Origin: an uncultured Erysipelotrichaceae bacterium
Lineage (GTDB): Bacteria; Bacillota_I; Bacilli_A; Erysipelotrichales; Erysipelotrichaceae
Direction: 5' to 3'
Length of the DNA stretch: 64,000 nucleotides
NCBI GenBank assembly: GCA_900314905.1
Contig: OMXA01000009.1
Location: 1-64,000 of the forward strand
Below are positions 8,141 to 17,998 of this stretch, in pieces (the first letter of the stretch is position 1; each line of letters starts with the position of its first letter). Under the pieces are notes generated by a model. It was given only the letters and a program-made list of their open reading frames with translations, had not been told where the DNA came from and did no database searches. Made by a program: the position numbers and the translations under genes.

Positions 8141-9328
8141 GTGTTCGGGAACAGAAAATATGTGCTGATGCACAAAGACATCGCCGTTCTTTCGGCAGAA
8201 TACTCTCCTTCGACGCATACGTTCCGGAAAGTGACGGAAGTACATGATGCGTCCCATTTTCCTGTAGGAACCCATGTGAAAGGCACCATCTCCGTTGATC
8301 TTCTGAATGACTGGTGGGTATGGCGCGGCATTCCGGATTACCGCGTAGACCTGAAGCGGCTTTTGAAGCGGCTGGGAACTGCGGACCGGCTGGATCTGCT
8401 GGAGGAAGAATTCGGGCTTTCGCTGAGCGATCATTACTGGCTGAAGCAGGAACGCGTGAAAGCCAGCTATGAAGAACTGAATTACTTTCATCGCCCCTTT
8501 GACCAGGAAGGATTTGCCAGATCCATGTTCCGCCAGACGGATTATCATCCTTCGGAAACAGCTCTGAGAACCCCTGGCAATACGCTCTGCGGCTTTCATC
8601 GCAAAGCCTGGGTGCGCAGAGATCAGAAGCTGTTCCTGCTGAAAGGAAGCGTGACAAGATATCAGGAAGAGCCTTTCAATGAATGGCTTGCCTGGCAGGC
8701 AGCAAAGCGCTTAGGCATCTATGCTGTTCCGTACCGCGTGGAGACCTATGAGAATCAGATCGTGAGCGTATGTCCGGAAATGCTGGACCTGCATACTGAT
8801 CTGGTCCCGGCAAGGGATGCGATGAAGACTCTGAAAATACCATCCGGAGAATCTGAGATCGACTGTTTCCTGCAGCTTCTGGAAAAACATGGCATCACTG
8901 AAGTAGATGATAAGTTTGATGAGATGCTCATCCTGGACTTCCTGCTGCTCAACAGCGACCGTCACAATCAGAACTTCGGCATCCTGGTCAATGCAGATAC
9001 GAATCAGTGGATGGATCTTGCTCCGATCTTCGATACCGGCAGTGCGATGGGATGCTTCACCGGAACGGATGAACTTCCGTATGAAGAAACCCATGAAGAC
9101 TGCAAGCTGTTCAGCCGCAGGCATTTCCGCCATGATGAACTCGGCGAGCTGATCATGAACCCAGGCAGATTTGATTTCTCCGTTCTTGATGATCTGCCGG
9201 CGGCATATGAGAAGAAGCTGGCATCGTTCCAGGAAGTCACGCGCATCAGCGATCGGCGCATTGAAGCGCTCAGCAATCTGCTGCACCGCCGCATCCGCAA
9301 GCTCAAATCACTCGGTCAGAGAGGATAA
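8141..9328 (+). CDS. HipA-fold kinase-like protein (paralogue 1)
   Basis: 395 residues resembling the kinase core of HipA toxins. HipA-like blocks: a possible ATP-lysine segment LFLLKGSV (about 170), EEPFNEWLA, the catalytic-loop signature LLNSDRHNQNFGIL (about residue 268), and the metal-binding APIFDTGSAMGC (about 290). The N-terminal HipA subdomain is replaced by a different 140-residue region that starts (M/V)..LMHKDI. A close paralogue lies at 21193. There is no Xre/HipB antitoxin gene beside either copy, so a toxin role is not established. The GTG start matches the paralogue's start; an internal ATG at 8168 is the alternative. Confidence 0.75.
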   Translation: MFGNRKYVLMHKDIAVLSAEYSPSTHTFRKVTEVHDASHFPVGTHVKGTISVDLLNDWWVWRGIPDYRVDLKRLLKRLGTADRLDLLEEEFGLSLSDHYWLKQERVKASYEELNYFHRPFDQEGFARSMFRQTDYHPSETALRTPGNTLCGFHRKAWVRRDQKLFLLKGSVTRYQEEPFNEWLAWQAAKRLGIYAVPYRVETYENQIVSVCPEMLDLHTDLVPARDAMKTLKIPSGESEIDCFLQLLEKHGITEVDDKFDEMLILDFLLLNSDRHNQNFGILVNADTNQWMDLAPIFDTGSAMGCFTGTDELPYEETHEDCKLFSRRHFRHDELGELIMNPGRFDFSVLDDLPAAYEKKLASFQEVTRISDRRIEALSNLLHRRIRKLKSLGQRG

Positions 9329-9359
9329 AAGGTGTTCCCGCAGGAAACACCTTTTGTTT
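9327..9359. terminator. Bidirectional terminator between convergent genes
   Basis: AAAAGGTGTT / AACACCTTTT stem with T-rich flanks, between the HipA-like gene and the minus-strand pyrophosphatase-like gene. A second small hairpin (AAGAGACT / AGTCTCTT) follows at 9368-9391. Confidence 0.75.
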
Positions 9360-9396
9360 CACACAAAAAGAGACTCTCTTTCAAGTCTCTTCGTAC

Positions 9397-9786
9397 TCAG
9401 CTGTCGCTTTCTCCCCAGCTCGGAATTTCAGCACCCTTGCGGATCAGAACGGTCTTCTGATATTCAGTCTGATTCAGAAACCGCAGCACTGACTGCTCTT
9501 CTTCCGGCGTGCAGCCAGTCAGAATCTTGACATCCAGCGTCTTTTTCAGAATATCTGCCGCAACGATCAATGCCGTGATGGCATAATGATTTCCGCTGCC
9601 GAGATAAACGGATATCCCCTCCGGCTCTCCATTGGTATCCTCCAGATGACCGTATTCCACCGGATACACCAGATTCGGGAATTCCGGGTGGGTTTCCCCT
9701 TTCCTGCGCGTGATCTTCAGCTGGCTCGAAAGGTACAGAGTATCCAGTTTCTGCCAGAAGTACGCGTTATTCTCATATTCTGCCAT
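9397..9786 (-). CDS. Small inorganic-pyrophosphatase-like protein
   Basis: 129 residues matching the family I inorganic pyrophosphatase fold in the core block KITRRKG ... LVYPVEYGHLEDT. Several metal ligands of the classical enzyme are not conserved: the DGDPLDV loop reads NGEPEGISV, while LDVKIL keeps an Asp and a Lys. It may hydrolyse another diphosphate or be a non-classical member; activity on pyrophosphate is uncertain. Ribosome site GAGAGG. A good promoter lies upstream. Confidence 0.6.
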   Translation of the reverse strand: MAEYENNAYFWQKLDTLYLSSQLKITRRKGETHPEFPNLVYPVEYGHLEDTNGEPEGISVYLGSGNHYAITALIVAADILKKTLDVKILTGCTPEEEQSVLRFLNQTEYQKTVLIRKGAEIPSWGESDS

Positions 9787-9811
9787 GCATTACCTCTCAA
9801 CACACAGAAAT

Positions 9812-9840
9812 ATTATACCCGTTCATTTCTTCAATGTAAA
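9812..9840 (-). promoter_or_regulatory. Promoter of the pyrophosphatase-like gene
   Basis: On the minus strand TTTACA, a 17-base spacer and TATAAT, about 25 bases before the start codon. This one leaves a normal leader with a ribosome site. Confidence 0.65.
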
Positions 9841-9867
9841 GAAATTACACTTGTGATGAAATTTGTT

Positions 9868-10851
9868 TCAGTATCTGATTCTGCTGCGATCAATCTGTGC
9901 AAGGGTACTGCATCCGGTCATGCGCATTGTTTCAGCAAGTTCGTCCTGCAGTTTCTTTCCGAATTCAATCATCTTCTCGCTTCCGCCCTGAACGATCGAA
10001 AGCGCAAACGGTCTGCCGATCAGAACCCCGTCTGCCCCAAGCGCCAGGCACCGGAAGATATCATTGCCGCTGCGGATGCCGCCATCGACCAGAATCGTGA
10101 TCTTTCCCTTCACTGCATCGGCAATTTCCGGAAGCACTTCAGCAGTTCCAGGAGTTCCATCCAGGACTCTGCCGCCATGATTGGAAACCACAATCGCATC
10201 CGCACCTGCAGCGATTGCAGTTTCGGCCGCATGAACGGTCATGACCCCTTTCACGATGAACGGCTTTTCGCCAAGTGCCTGCTTCACTTTCTTCAAGGAG
10301 GCAGCCGTTTTCGTTTCAACCGGTGTCTTTCCTGCCCTCAGCAGCGGCAGACCAGCCGCATCGATATCCATGGCAGCCGCTTCAAAGGACAGTCCTTCCA
10401 GCAGATGGATCCGTTCTTCGATCCCTTCCCAGACCCAGGGCTTGATCGTGACAATCCCATGACCATGGTGATCATTGATCGCCATAGCAGGCTTCTGAAA
10501 CAGATTGACCGGATCAATTCCATCCCCGGTAAACCCTCTGATGCCAAGATTCTCGCAGGCATCGAGCAGCTGGCAGGAATAATCATATTCACTGATGTCA
10601 TATCCGTAGTTATTGCGGATGCCTGCACAAGGTGCCGCAAAGACCGGCATCGATAGCGGCATGCCTAATAACACGGTGTTCGTGGAGATCGCCACGGGCT
10701 CAGAGCAGACGTCCATATTGATCCGGATGCGGGCTAAGGCCTCCGCATTATGAATGAAACTGCTGCCGGTCCCCTTGCCTCCGACTCCTGGGATCTCTCC
10801 TCTGCAGGCAATGCCGTTGCATTCCCTGCAGGCTCTGCATTTCAATGTCAT
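9868..10851 (-). CDS. FMN-dependent alpha-hydroxy-acid oxidase/dehydrogenase-like protein
   Basis: TIM-barrel flavoenzyme of the lactate/glycolate oxidase family, 327 residues from the chosen start. FMN and substrate motifs: FIVKGVMT (Lys), SNHGGRVLDG (catalytic His and binding Arg), LVDGGIRSG and LIGRPFA. The N-terminus carries CRACRECNGIAC, four closely spaced cysteines that could hold an Fe-S cluster or zinc. The start at 10851 is chosen because AGGAGG lies about eleven bases upstream; the ATG at 10872 has no ribosome site. It is monocistronic. The substrate (lactate, glycolate or another 2-hydroxy acid) is not determinable. Confidence 0.8.
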   Translation of the reverse strand: MTLKCRACRECNGIACRGEIPGVGGKGTGSSFIHNAEALARIRINMDVCSEPVAISTNTVLLGMPLSMPVFAAPCAGIRNNYGYDISEYDYSCQLLDACENLGIRGFTGDGIDPVNLFQKPAMAINDHHGHGIVTIKPWVWEGIEERIHLLEGLSFEAAAMDIDAAGLPLLRAGKTPVETKTAASLKKVKQALGEKPFIVKGVMTVHAAETAIAAGADAIVVSNHGGRVLDGTPGTAEVLPEIADAVKGKITILVDGGIRSGNDIFRCLALGADGVLIGRPFALSIVQGGSEKMIEFGKKLQDELAETMRMTGCSTLAQIDRSRIRY

Positions 10852-10934
10852 CTCCTTCAGATCCTCCTGCATTCAGTTTAGCACTGAACAGGAAGAACGC
10901 ACTCTGCTTCCGGACTTGCCGGAATTCAATGTCT

Positions 10935-10973
10935 AAGAAAAAGCAGCCCAGGAAGAAAGATCCCGAGCTGCTG
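10935..10973 (-). terminator. Terminator of the pst-phoU operon
   Basis: On the minus strand after phoU: AGCAGCTCGGG pairs with CCTGGGCTGCT (two G-U pairs), followed by TTTTTC. Confidence 0.65.
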
Positions 10974-10991
10974 ATCAGCCAGTCTCAGAAG

Positions 10992-11642
10992 TCAGTTGGT
11001 ATTGCCCTCTCTGACACCGGTAATCGCAAAGATTGCCCACTGGGCGATGTTCACGGCATGGTCGCCGATTCTCTCAAAATACTTGGCGATCATCAGGAGA
11101 TTCAATGCATATTCCATATTTGCCGCACGGTTGTCATAGATCTCCACGAGCTTCTTCTTCGCTTCAGAAAAGCACTCATCGACAATATCATCATCACTGA
11201 TGACGCTTCTGGCCAGACCCGCATCGCGCTTTGTGAAGGCACTGATCGCATTGGTCACCATCTTGCTCGCAGCTGTCCCCATCTTCTTCAGATTCAGGAT
11301 ATCATTTGCTGCAGAGAGATTCTCCGTGATTACGATCTCCGAGATTTCTCCTGCCTGATCGCCAACCCGTTCCATATCTGATACCATCTTCAGGGCAGAA
11401 GAAATGACTCTGAGATCCGTAGCCACCGGCTGCTGCTGCATGAGCAGCTTCAGACAAAGTGCTTCGATATCACGTTCCTGTCTGGAGATCGCCGAGACGT
11501 TGACAATCACTTCACCTGCTGTCTTGCGATTGCCGGTAAACAGTGCATCCAGGCAGAGCGAAATGCTTTCCTCGCACATGCTTCCCATCTCCGTCATGGA
11601 GTTTTCAAGTTCTTTCAGTTCATGATCAAATCTTGTGCGCAT
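10992..11642 (-). CDS. phoU: Phosphate uptake regulator PhoU
   Basis: 216 residues with two PhoU helical repeats, each with the family signature ERVGDQAGEI (first) and ERIGDHAVNIA (second), whose acidic residues bind metal. PhoU links the Pst transporter to the PhoR sensor and represses the phosphate regulon when phosphate is plentiful. The start at 11642 lies four bases after the pstB stop, with a GGAAGG site inside pstB. Last gene of the operon. No phoPR genes are present in the window. Confidence 0.95.
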   Translation of the reverse strand: MRTRFDHELKELENSMTEMGSMCEESISLCLDALFTGNRKTAGEVIVNVSAISRQERDIEALCLKLLMQQQPVATDLRVISSALKMVSDMERVGDQAGEISEIVITENLSAANDILNLKKMGTAASKMVTNAISAFTKRDAGLARSVISDDDIVDECFSEAKKKLVEIYDNRAANMEYALNLLMIAKYFERIGDHAVNIAQWAIFAITGVREGNTN

Positions 11643-11646
11643 AGTA

Positions 11647-12420
11647 TCATCCGAACCTTCCGGTAATATAGTTTTCTGTTTTCTTGTTCTTCGGGTTAGA
11701 GAAGATGTCATCCGTCTTTCCGTATTCGACCAGATCGCCAAGCAGGAAGAAGGCTGTGTTATCACTGATCCGGACTGCCTGCTGCATGTTATGGGTGACG
11801 ATGACGATCGTATACTTTTTCTTGAGCTCAATGCAGAGATCCTCAATGCGGCCGGTGCTGATCGGATCCAGAGCCGAGGTAGACTCATCCATCAGAAGAA
11901 CTTCGGGTTCCACCGCCAGAGCTCTGGCAATGCACAGACGCTGCTGCTGGCCGCCGGAAAGCCCCAGTGCATTCTTTCTGAGACGGTCTTTGACTTCGTC
12001 CCAGATCGCCGCACCGGTCAGAGAACGCTCCACGATCTCATCGAGCGTCTTCTTGTCCTTGATGCCATGAATACGCGGACCATAGGCAATATTGTCATAG
12101 ATGCTCATCGGAAATGGGTTTGCTTTCTGAAAAACCATGCCAACCCGTTTGCGAAGCACGTTGACATCCATTTCATGGTAGATATCAATGTCTCTGAGCC
12201 TGACATCTCCTTCGATGCGGCATCCTTCAATCAGGTCATTCATCCGGTTTAGGCATCTCATGAAGGTGGATTTCCCGCAGCCGGAAGGACCGATCAGCGC
12301 CGTGATCTTATGTTCTTCAATATTGAGATTGATGTCTTTGAGAGCCTGATGATCACCGTACCATAGATTGAGATTTTTCACGGTGAAAACCGGCTCATTC
12401 GTTTTGCTGTTTTCTTCCAT
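11647..12420 (-). CDS. pstB: Phosphate ABC transporter ATP-binding protein PstB
   Basis: 257 residues. Walker [10 protein letters not shown], signature [16 protein letters not shown], Walker [14 protein letters not shown], and a switch His in VTHNMQQA. The pattern is specific for PstB ([20 protein letters not shown]). The start at 12420 ([10 protein letters not shown]) is preferred; a longer reading would run into pstA. It overlaps neither neighbour: four bases separate it from pstA and from phoU. It energises phosphate import through PstA/PstC. Confidence 0.95.
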   Translation of the reverse strand: MEENSKTNEPVFTVKNLNLWYGDHQALKDINLNIEEHKITALIGPSGCGKSTFMRCLNRMNDLIEGCRIEGDVRLRDIDIYHEMDVNVLRKRVGMVFQKANPFPMSIYDNIAYGPRIHGIKDKKTLDEIVERSLTGAAIWDEVKDRLRKNALGLSGGQQQRLCIARALAVEPEVLLMDESTSALDPISTGRIEDLCIELKKKYTIVIVTHNMQQAVRISDNTAFFLLGDLVEYGKTDDIFSNPKNKKTENYITGRFG

Positions 12421-12424
12421 TGCT

Positions 12425-13321
12425 TTACTGCTCAACTTTCTTCTTGAGTCTGAATGCCGCAATTTTTGCCGCGAAATTGATCAGGAAGGTCAATAGCAGC
12501 AGGATCACGGCAATCGCAAATGCGACATTGACCTGATTGCGTTCCATTGCATACATATACAATGCGACAGTAAGGCTGGCGCCTGATGTTCCCGGAGCAG
12601 CAGCTCTGGTGAAGGAGACGATCTTATTCGCCATGCCTGCAGTGAAAAGCAATGCTGCAGATTCCCCGACTACTCGTCCTACGGCAAGAATGCAGCCGGT
12701 CACAATTCCGTCCACAGCAGAAGGAAGAACAACCGTGCGGATCATGTGCCATTTGCCTGCTCCCATTGCCAAGGAGCCTTCCCGGTAGCTGTCCGGAACT
12801 GTCTTGAGACTTTCCTGGGTAGTGCGGATGATGGTAGGAAGCGTCATGATCACTAACGTCAGTGAGCCTGCAAGCATGCCGGTTCCAAGTCCGAAGAACT
12901 GGCAGAAGATCAGCATTCCGGCAAGACCATAGATAATGGACGGTATCCCTGAGAGCGTCTCCGTAGCAAATTCGATGATCCGGACGATTTTCCTGTTACG
13001 GGCATATTCATTGAGATAGATGGCCGCCCCGACCCCGATCGGAAGGACGATGATCAGCGTCAGAATCACGATGTAGAGCGTATTCAGGATATTCGGCAGA
13101 ATCCCATATGTATTCTTCAGAACACTTGGTTCCGTGCTGAGCATCTGCCAGGTGATATGCGGAATGCCGCGGTACAGAATATATCCGATGATCAGGATGA
13201 GAATTGCAAGAATCACGACAAACGACAAGATCATCAGCATATTCAGTGCACGGATCTTCGACTTGCGGGCAGAGGAGATCGAATCAATCCGTTCCCCTGT
13301 CTGGATTTTCTTTTCAGACAT
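12425..13321 (-). CDS. pstA: Phosphate ABC transporter permease PstA
   Basis: 298 residues, about six membrane helices, with the binding-protein-dependent permease EAA loop ([25 protein letters not shown], split here at the conserved Gly). Strong GAGGAGGG ribosome site. Its start lies twelve bases before the end of the upstream pstC frame, so the two are tightly packed. Forms the channel with PstC. Confidence 0.93.
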   Translation of the reverse strand: MSEKKIQTGERIDSISSARKSKIRALNMLMILSFVVILAILILIIGYILYRGIPHITWQMLSTEPSVLKNTYGILPNILNTLYIVILTLIIVLPIGVGAAIYLNEYARNRKIVRIIEFATETLSGIPSIIYGLAGMLIFCQFFGLGTGMLAGSLTLVIMTLPTIIRTTQESLKTVPDSYREGSLAMGAGKWHMIRTVVLPSAVDGIVTGCILAVGRVVGESAALLFTAGMANKIVSFTRAAAPGTSGASLTVALYMYAMERNQVNVAFAIAVILLLLTFLINFAAKIAAFRLKKKVEQ

Positions 13322-13332
13322 TGCTACCCTCC

Positions 13333-14208
13333 TCAGCTCTTATTCCGCTTGATCACGAAGTTCAGAAGAAACATGATCAGCATCACGAAGATGAACAGCA
13401 CCAGTGCAATCGAGAACAGTGCCTGTCTCTGCAAGCCGCTGGCATAGCTCATTTCCGAAGCAACTGCAGTAGTCAGAAAACGGACACTCTGAAACAGCGA
13501 AGGCATGTTGGCAACATTTCCGGATACCATCATAACTGCCATTGCCTCGCCGATCGCTCGGCCTACGCCCTGCACGATGGCAGCTGCGATTCCGCTTCTT
13601 GCAGCAGGAAAGGAAACCTTGAATACCGTTTCCGTATAGGTTGCGCCAAGCGCCAGGCTGGCTTCTTCATATTCCTTCGGGACCGCGTTAAGCGCAGTTT
13701 CAGATACACTGATGATCGAAGGAAGAATCATGACAGCAAGAACCAGAATTGCACTCAGGAGGCAGGAGCCATTTGCGACATGAAATACCTTGATGACGAT
13801 CGGAACAAGCACGATCATTCCGACCAGGCCATAGACGACGGAAGGAATCCCCGCCAATAGTTCCACTGCAGACCGGATGACCATGGCAACTTTCGGTTTG
13901 GCAATCTTCGACAGGTATATTGAACAGAGAAGGCCGATCGGAACCGCCAGGATGATCGCCCCGATCATGCCCCAGAACGAAGTCAGAATAAACGGCAGGA
14001 TGCCGAATTTCGGATCAGCCGCCGTTGAAGCCCATACCGTTCCGAACAGGAAATCCCTGATGCCGATCGTTCCGATTGCCGGAACACCGGAAACAATCAG
14101 GAAGATCGAAATAAACAGAACGAAAGCGACGCTCATCATTCCGAAGATGAACATCAGACCATGCATGAATAGTTCAGCGGGGTTGTTTGATTTCTTTGTT
14201 TTCTCCAT
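13333..14208 (-). CDS. pstC: Phosphate ABC transporter permease PstC
   Basis: 291 residues from the start at 14208 (MEKTKKSNN), which has AGGA at the right spacing; upstream in-frame codons lie in the intercistronic hairpin. About six helices and an EAA loop (SLALGATYTETVFKVSFP). Second gene of the pst operon and partner of PstA. Confidence 0.92.
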   Translation of the reverse strand: MEKTKKSNNPAELFMHGLMFIFGMMSVAFVLFISIFLIVSGVPAIGTIGIRDFLFGTVWASTAADPKFGILPFILTSFWGMIGAIILAVPIGLLCSIYLSKIAKPKVAMVIRSAVELLAGIPSVVYGLVGMIVLVPIVIKVFHVANGSCLLSAILVLAVMILPSIISVSETALNAVPKEYEEASLALGATYTETVFKVSFPAARSGIAAAIVQGVGRAIGEAMAVMMVSGNVANMPSLFQSVRFLTTAVASEMSYASGLQRQALFSIALVLFIFVMLIMFLLNFVIKRNKS

Positions 14209-14230
14209 ACTTTTCCTATCACATGCAATA

Positions 14231-14259
14231 CCGTCAGCATGCTCTTTGCATACTGACGG
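14231..14259 (-). promoter_or_regulatory. Intercistronic hairpin between pstS and pstC
   Basis: CCGTCAGTATGC and GCATGCTGACGG form a 12-bp stem (one G-U pair) with a 5-base loop and no T-run. Such a structure could protect the pstS mRNA or attenuate read-through so that the binding protein is made in excess over the permease (inferred). Confidence 0.6.
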
Positions 14260-14286
14260 CACTGCAGTCTGATCAATTGCGGATGA

Positions 14287-15174
14287 TTACTTTGCAGTCG
14301 GAACAGCGCCGGCAGCTTCAATCAGAGATGCTGCTTCCGAGCTGGTGGCGAAGTCGAGGAATGCCTTTGCAGCCGGGCTCAGCTCCTTGCTGTCGTTCGT
14401 GATCATGTTGAAGTTACGCTGAATCTTGTAGGTGCCGTCGAGAACGGTTTCTTCAGACGGTGCAACTCCTTCGACCGTCAGAGTCTTGATCGTATCATCA
14501 ACAGCAGCCAGAGATGCATAGCCGATTGCTGCTTCATTTGCGCCGACTGCCTGGATGACTGCACCGGTAGAAGTCAGTTCCTGATCCATCTGGCATTTGT
14601 CAGAAGTGCCGGTGATGGATTCGAAGCCATCACGGGTACCGGAACCTGCTTCACGGCCGATGACGACGATTTCCTGATCCGCACCGCCCACATCTTTCCA
14701 GTTCGTGATTTCACCGGTGTAGATCTTTGCAATCTGGTCCAGAGACAGATCGCTTACTTCATTTGCTGTGTTGACGATCATTGCGATGCCATCGATTGCG
14801 ACAACCGTAGCCGTCAGACCATTCTTCTCATCATCTTTCAGATTGCGCGATGCCAGACCGATGTCACAATTGCCTTCCGTGACTGCCGTGATGCCGGAGC
14901 CGGAACCGGTCGGGTTATACGTGACGGTAACGTTCGGGTACTTCTCGGAGAATGCTTCGGACAGAGCGCCGATGACCTTTTCCATGGATGTGGATCCATC
15001 GGTGGAAACCGTTCCGCTGAGATCAGCCTCTGCTGCTGCACTTGTCGCTGCTGCTTTGCTTTCTGCTGGAGCTGCTGCGGAAGAAGCTGCCGCAGCACTC
15101 TTGGAAGAAGATCCGCATCCGGCCAGCATGACTGCTGCAAGGATCCCTGCTGTTACTGTTTTCATTGATGCCAT
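14287..15174 (-). CDS. pstS: Phosphate-binding lipoprotein PstS
   Basis: 295 residues. A lipoprotein signal peptide with lipobox MLAGC (lipidated Cys20) and an Ala/Ser-rich tether precede a periplasmic-binding-protein fold. Phosphate contacts are recognisable in DGSTSMEK, TGSGSGI and GREAGSGTRDGF. First gene of the operon. The GGGAGG site lies 13 bases from the first ATG, rather far; the ATG three codons later is further still, so the first is kept. Confidence 0.92.
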   Translation of the reverse strand: MASMKTVTAGILAAVMLAGCGSSSKSAAAASSAAAPAESKAAATSAAAEADLSGTVSTDGSTSMEKVIGALSEAFSEKYPNVTVTYNPTGSGSGITAVTEGNCDIGLASRNLKDDEKNGLTATVVAIDGIAMIVNTANEVSDLSLDQIAKIYTGEITNWKDVGGADQEIVVIGREAGSGTRDGFESITGTSDKCQMDQELTSTGAVIQAVGANEAAIGYASLAAVDDTIKTLTVEGVAPSEETVLDGTYKIQRNFNMITNDSKELSPAAKAFLDFATSSEAASLIEAAGAVPTAK

Positions 15175-15204
15175 AAATTGCTTTACGCCTCCCTATTGAA
15201 CACA

Positions 15205-15263
15205 AGTAAAGATAATGAGGCTATGTAAAGTGAGAAGGACAGGCAATGATAAATTTATGTAAA
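15205..15263 (-). promoter_or_regulatory. PhoP-box-like tandem repeats upstream of pstS
   Basis: On the minus strand TTTACA-N5-TTATCA (15263 to 15247) followed by TTTACA (15229-15224) and TTTACT (15210-15205). Bacillus PhoP boxes are TT(A/C/T)A(C/T)A repeats spaced about five bases, so this is a probable PhoP binding region driving the operon in phosphate starvation. Confidence 0.6.
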
Positions 15264-15271
15264 GTTGCAGA

Positions 15272-15298
15272 AAGCCTGCAGAATCTCTCTGCAGGCTT
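15272..15298. terminator. Hairpin terminator after the exonuclease gene
   Basis: AAGCCTGCAG / CTGCAGGCTT stem with a 7-base loop, just beyond the exonuclease stop codon. The T-run is weak on both strands. Confidence 0.55.
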
Positions 15299-15316
15299 CA
15301 GATTTAACAAAGATTT

Positions 15317-15877
15317 TCAGCGAAGCGGATAGATCGGGATCCCGGCTTCATGAAGCAGTTTCTCAATATCATAGATTCCCGTATCTTCCATTGCATGGAC
15401 GACGATCATCAGACAGCCGTAGGCATCGCTTGCCGCATTGTGGTGATTCAGATCCACGCCCAGGTAGTCGCACATATCATTCAGGCGATGATGCGGAAGA
15501 GATGGGTAAAGTCTCCTGCTCAGTGCAACCGTGTCAAACCAGGACAGATGCGGAACCGGCAGTCCGACATTCCTGCAGGCTGCTTTCAGACATCCCATAT
15601 CAAACCGGGCATTATGGGCACAGACCAGAGATCTGCTGAAGAACGGCAGAAGCTTATCATAGGTTTCCGTGAATCCCGGTGCATCTTCCACGTCCTCAGG
15701 ATGAATTCCATGAATCCGGATATTGCCTGGCGAAAAATAGCTCACATTGTCAGCAGGACGGATCAGCGTATAGTATTCATCCGTCAGTTCCCCATCCTCA
15801 AGCGCAGAAACCCCGACCGCACAGATCGAAGCCGGAGAATAGTTGGCAGTTTCAAAATCAATTGCAGTAATCCGCAT
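15317..15877 (-). CDS. DEDDh 3'-5' exonuclease (DNA polymerase III epsilon-like)
   Basis: 186 residues. Exo I motif IDFETA (Asp/Glu), Exo II in VCAHNARFDMG (Asp) and Exo III in HNAASDAYG (His...Asp) make a complete DnaQ-type active site. It is a stand-alone exonuclease with no polymerase domain. The start ATG at 15877 follows GGGAG by five bases and lies two bases after the stop of the ArsR gene, so the pair is cotranscribed. A role in DNA repair or small-RNA trimming is typical of the family. Confidence 0.85.
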   Translation of the reverse strand: MRITAIDFETANYSPASICAVGVSALEDGELTDEYYTLIRPADNVSYFSPGNIRIHGIHPEDVEDAPGFTETYDKLLPFFSRSLVCAHNARFDMGCLKAACRNVGLPVPHLSWFDTVALSRRLYPSLPHHRLNDMCDYLGVDLNHHNAASDAYGCLMIVVHAMEDTGIYDIEKLLHEAGIPIYPLR

Positions 15878-15879
15878 AC

Positions 15880-16218
15880 TCACTCCCGAATGTGCTCATA
15901 AGCCATCCTGTAGATATTCTTGATATGTTCATCCGCCATCGAATAGTAGACAAGCTTGCCGATCTTGTGGGTACGGACAAGCTTGGTTTTCTTCAGAGAT
16001 GAAAGCTGGTGGCTGATAGCCGACTGCGACATTTCCAGAAGACTGGCAAGATCGCTGACGCAGAGTTCATTCGTGAACAAGGCATTCATGATCTTGAGGC
16101 GAGTGCTGTCCGCAAACATGTTGAAGATCATCGACATATCATCATAATCTCGCTCGCAGCCCATATTGACTCTGCATTCTGCTACTTTTTCAGGGTCAAC
16201 CAGATTTTTATCAGTCAT
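15880..16218 (-). CDS. ArsR/SmtB-family metal-responsive repressor (alpha-5 zinc-site type)
   Basis: 112 residues. Winged helix with LCVSDLASLLEMSQSAISHQLSS (recognition helix). The C-terminal helix carries D-x-H-x10-H-x2-E (DEH ... EHIRE), the zinc-sensing alpha-5 signature of SmtB/CzrA-type repressors. The alpha-3 cadmium/lead site is incomplete (one Cys in ELCVSD). It would release DNA on binding Zn or Co. No metal pump gene is adjacent; the downstream gene is an exonuclease, so its regulon may be elsewhere. Confidence 0.85.
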   Translation of the reverse strand: MTDKNLVDPEKVAECRVNMGCERDYDDMSMIFNMFADSTRLKIMNALFTNELCVSDLASLLEMSQSAISHQLSSLKKTKLVRTHKIGKLVYYSMADEHIKNIYRMAYEHIRE

Positions 16219-16221
16219 ACG

Positions 16222-16683
16222 CTATTCTCCTTCCCGGCGGACCCGGATGCTCTTAGTTTCCTTGCCCGGGATATACAGATTGAGCCACCTGGAGACACTG
16301 TTCTTGGAATACATATCAGCTCTCTGCACAGAGCCATCAATCAGAAGGATCACCAGAGTATCAGTATTCGCATGGTATTCATACTGCCAGTTCACGATCT
16401 CATCCCAGTAGATCAGAGAACAGGAGTCCCGCTCTCTGGTATTGAACAGAACGAGATAGTCTTCCGTGAATTCCGCAAGCACCCGATCCGGCAGCATCAC
16501 CTCTGCAAACAGGCAGAGAAGCGTGATGCAGATGCCGACTCCGGCAAATACCGAATGATCAAAAGTCAGCAGGATTCCCGCAATGGCACAGAACAGCAGA
16601 AAGCCGACCGGCTTGACTCGGACAAAATGTTTTTTCCCCTGGACTTGCGGAAGATTGCGGACTCTGATCATCTGAGACTTCAT
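16222..16683 (-). CDS. Small two-helix membrane protein of unknown function
   Basis: 153 residues from the ATG at 16683. Two adjacent hydrophobic segments (about residues 26-62) are followed by a soluble domain of about 90 residues rich in beta-strand pattern (AEFTEDYLVLFNTRERD, YWDEIVNWQYEYH, LVILLIDGSV), which resembles a PH-like/YcxB-type domain but cannot be named. It lies three bases from the ArsR gene and may share its transcript. Longer readings overlap the divergent tgt gene. A TATAAT box ends nine bases before the ATG, giving a near-leaderless mRNA. Confidence 0.6.
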   Translation of the reverse strand: MKSQMIRVRNLPQVQGKKHFVRVKPVGFLLFCAIAGILLTFDHSVFAGVGICITLLCLFAEVMLPDRVLAEFTEDYLVLFNTRERDSCSLIYWDEIVNWQYEYHANTDTLVILLIDGSVQRADMYSKNSVSRWLNLYIPGKETKSIRVRREGE

Positions 16684-16692
16684 ATCGTTATG

Positions 16693-16698
16693 ATTATA
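16693..16698 (-). promoter_or_regulatory. -10 box of the small membrane protein gene (near-leaderless)
   Basis: TATAAT on the minus strand puts +1 near 16686, about three bases before the ATG at 16683. No clear -35 is visible. Confidence 0.4.
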
Positions 16699-16729
16699 CA
16701 CCGTAATCAGAGCTTTCCTGGTATACTGA

Positions 16730-17887
<1,158 letters not shown>

Positions 17888-17920
17888 TTGCTTTAGAAAA
17901 ACTGAAGATCGATCAGGCAG

Positions 17921-17954
17921 GACTGAGTTTCTGATGCAGAGCTCAGTCTTTTTA
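17921..17954 (+). terminator. Terminator of tgt
   Basis: GACTGAG / CTCAGTC stem followed by five Ts. Confidence 0.75.
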
Positions 17955-17967
17955 TGCGTCAGCCGCA

Positions 17968-17996
17968 GAAGAAAAGCACCGGATTTCCCGGTGCTT
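17968..17996 (-). terminator. Terminator of the CHAP hydrolase gene
   Basis: On the minus strand AAGCACCGG / CCGGTGCTT stem followed by TTTCTTCT, directly after the stop codon at 17999. Confidence 0.75.
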
Positions 17997-17998
17997 GC

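Noticed and set aside
15221..15229. CTATGTAAA upstream of pstS, same as the motif in the integrated element
   Set aside because: Here it is part of the TTTACA PhoP-like box; a link to the element motif is most likely chance.
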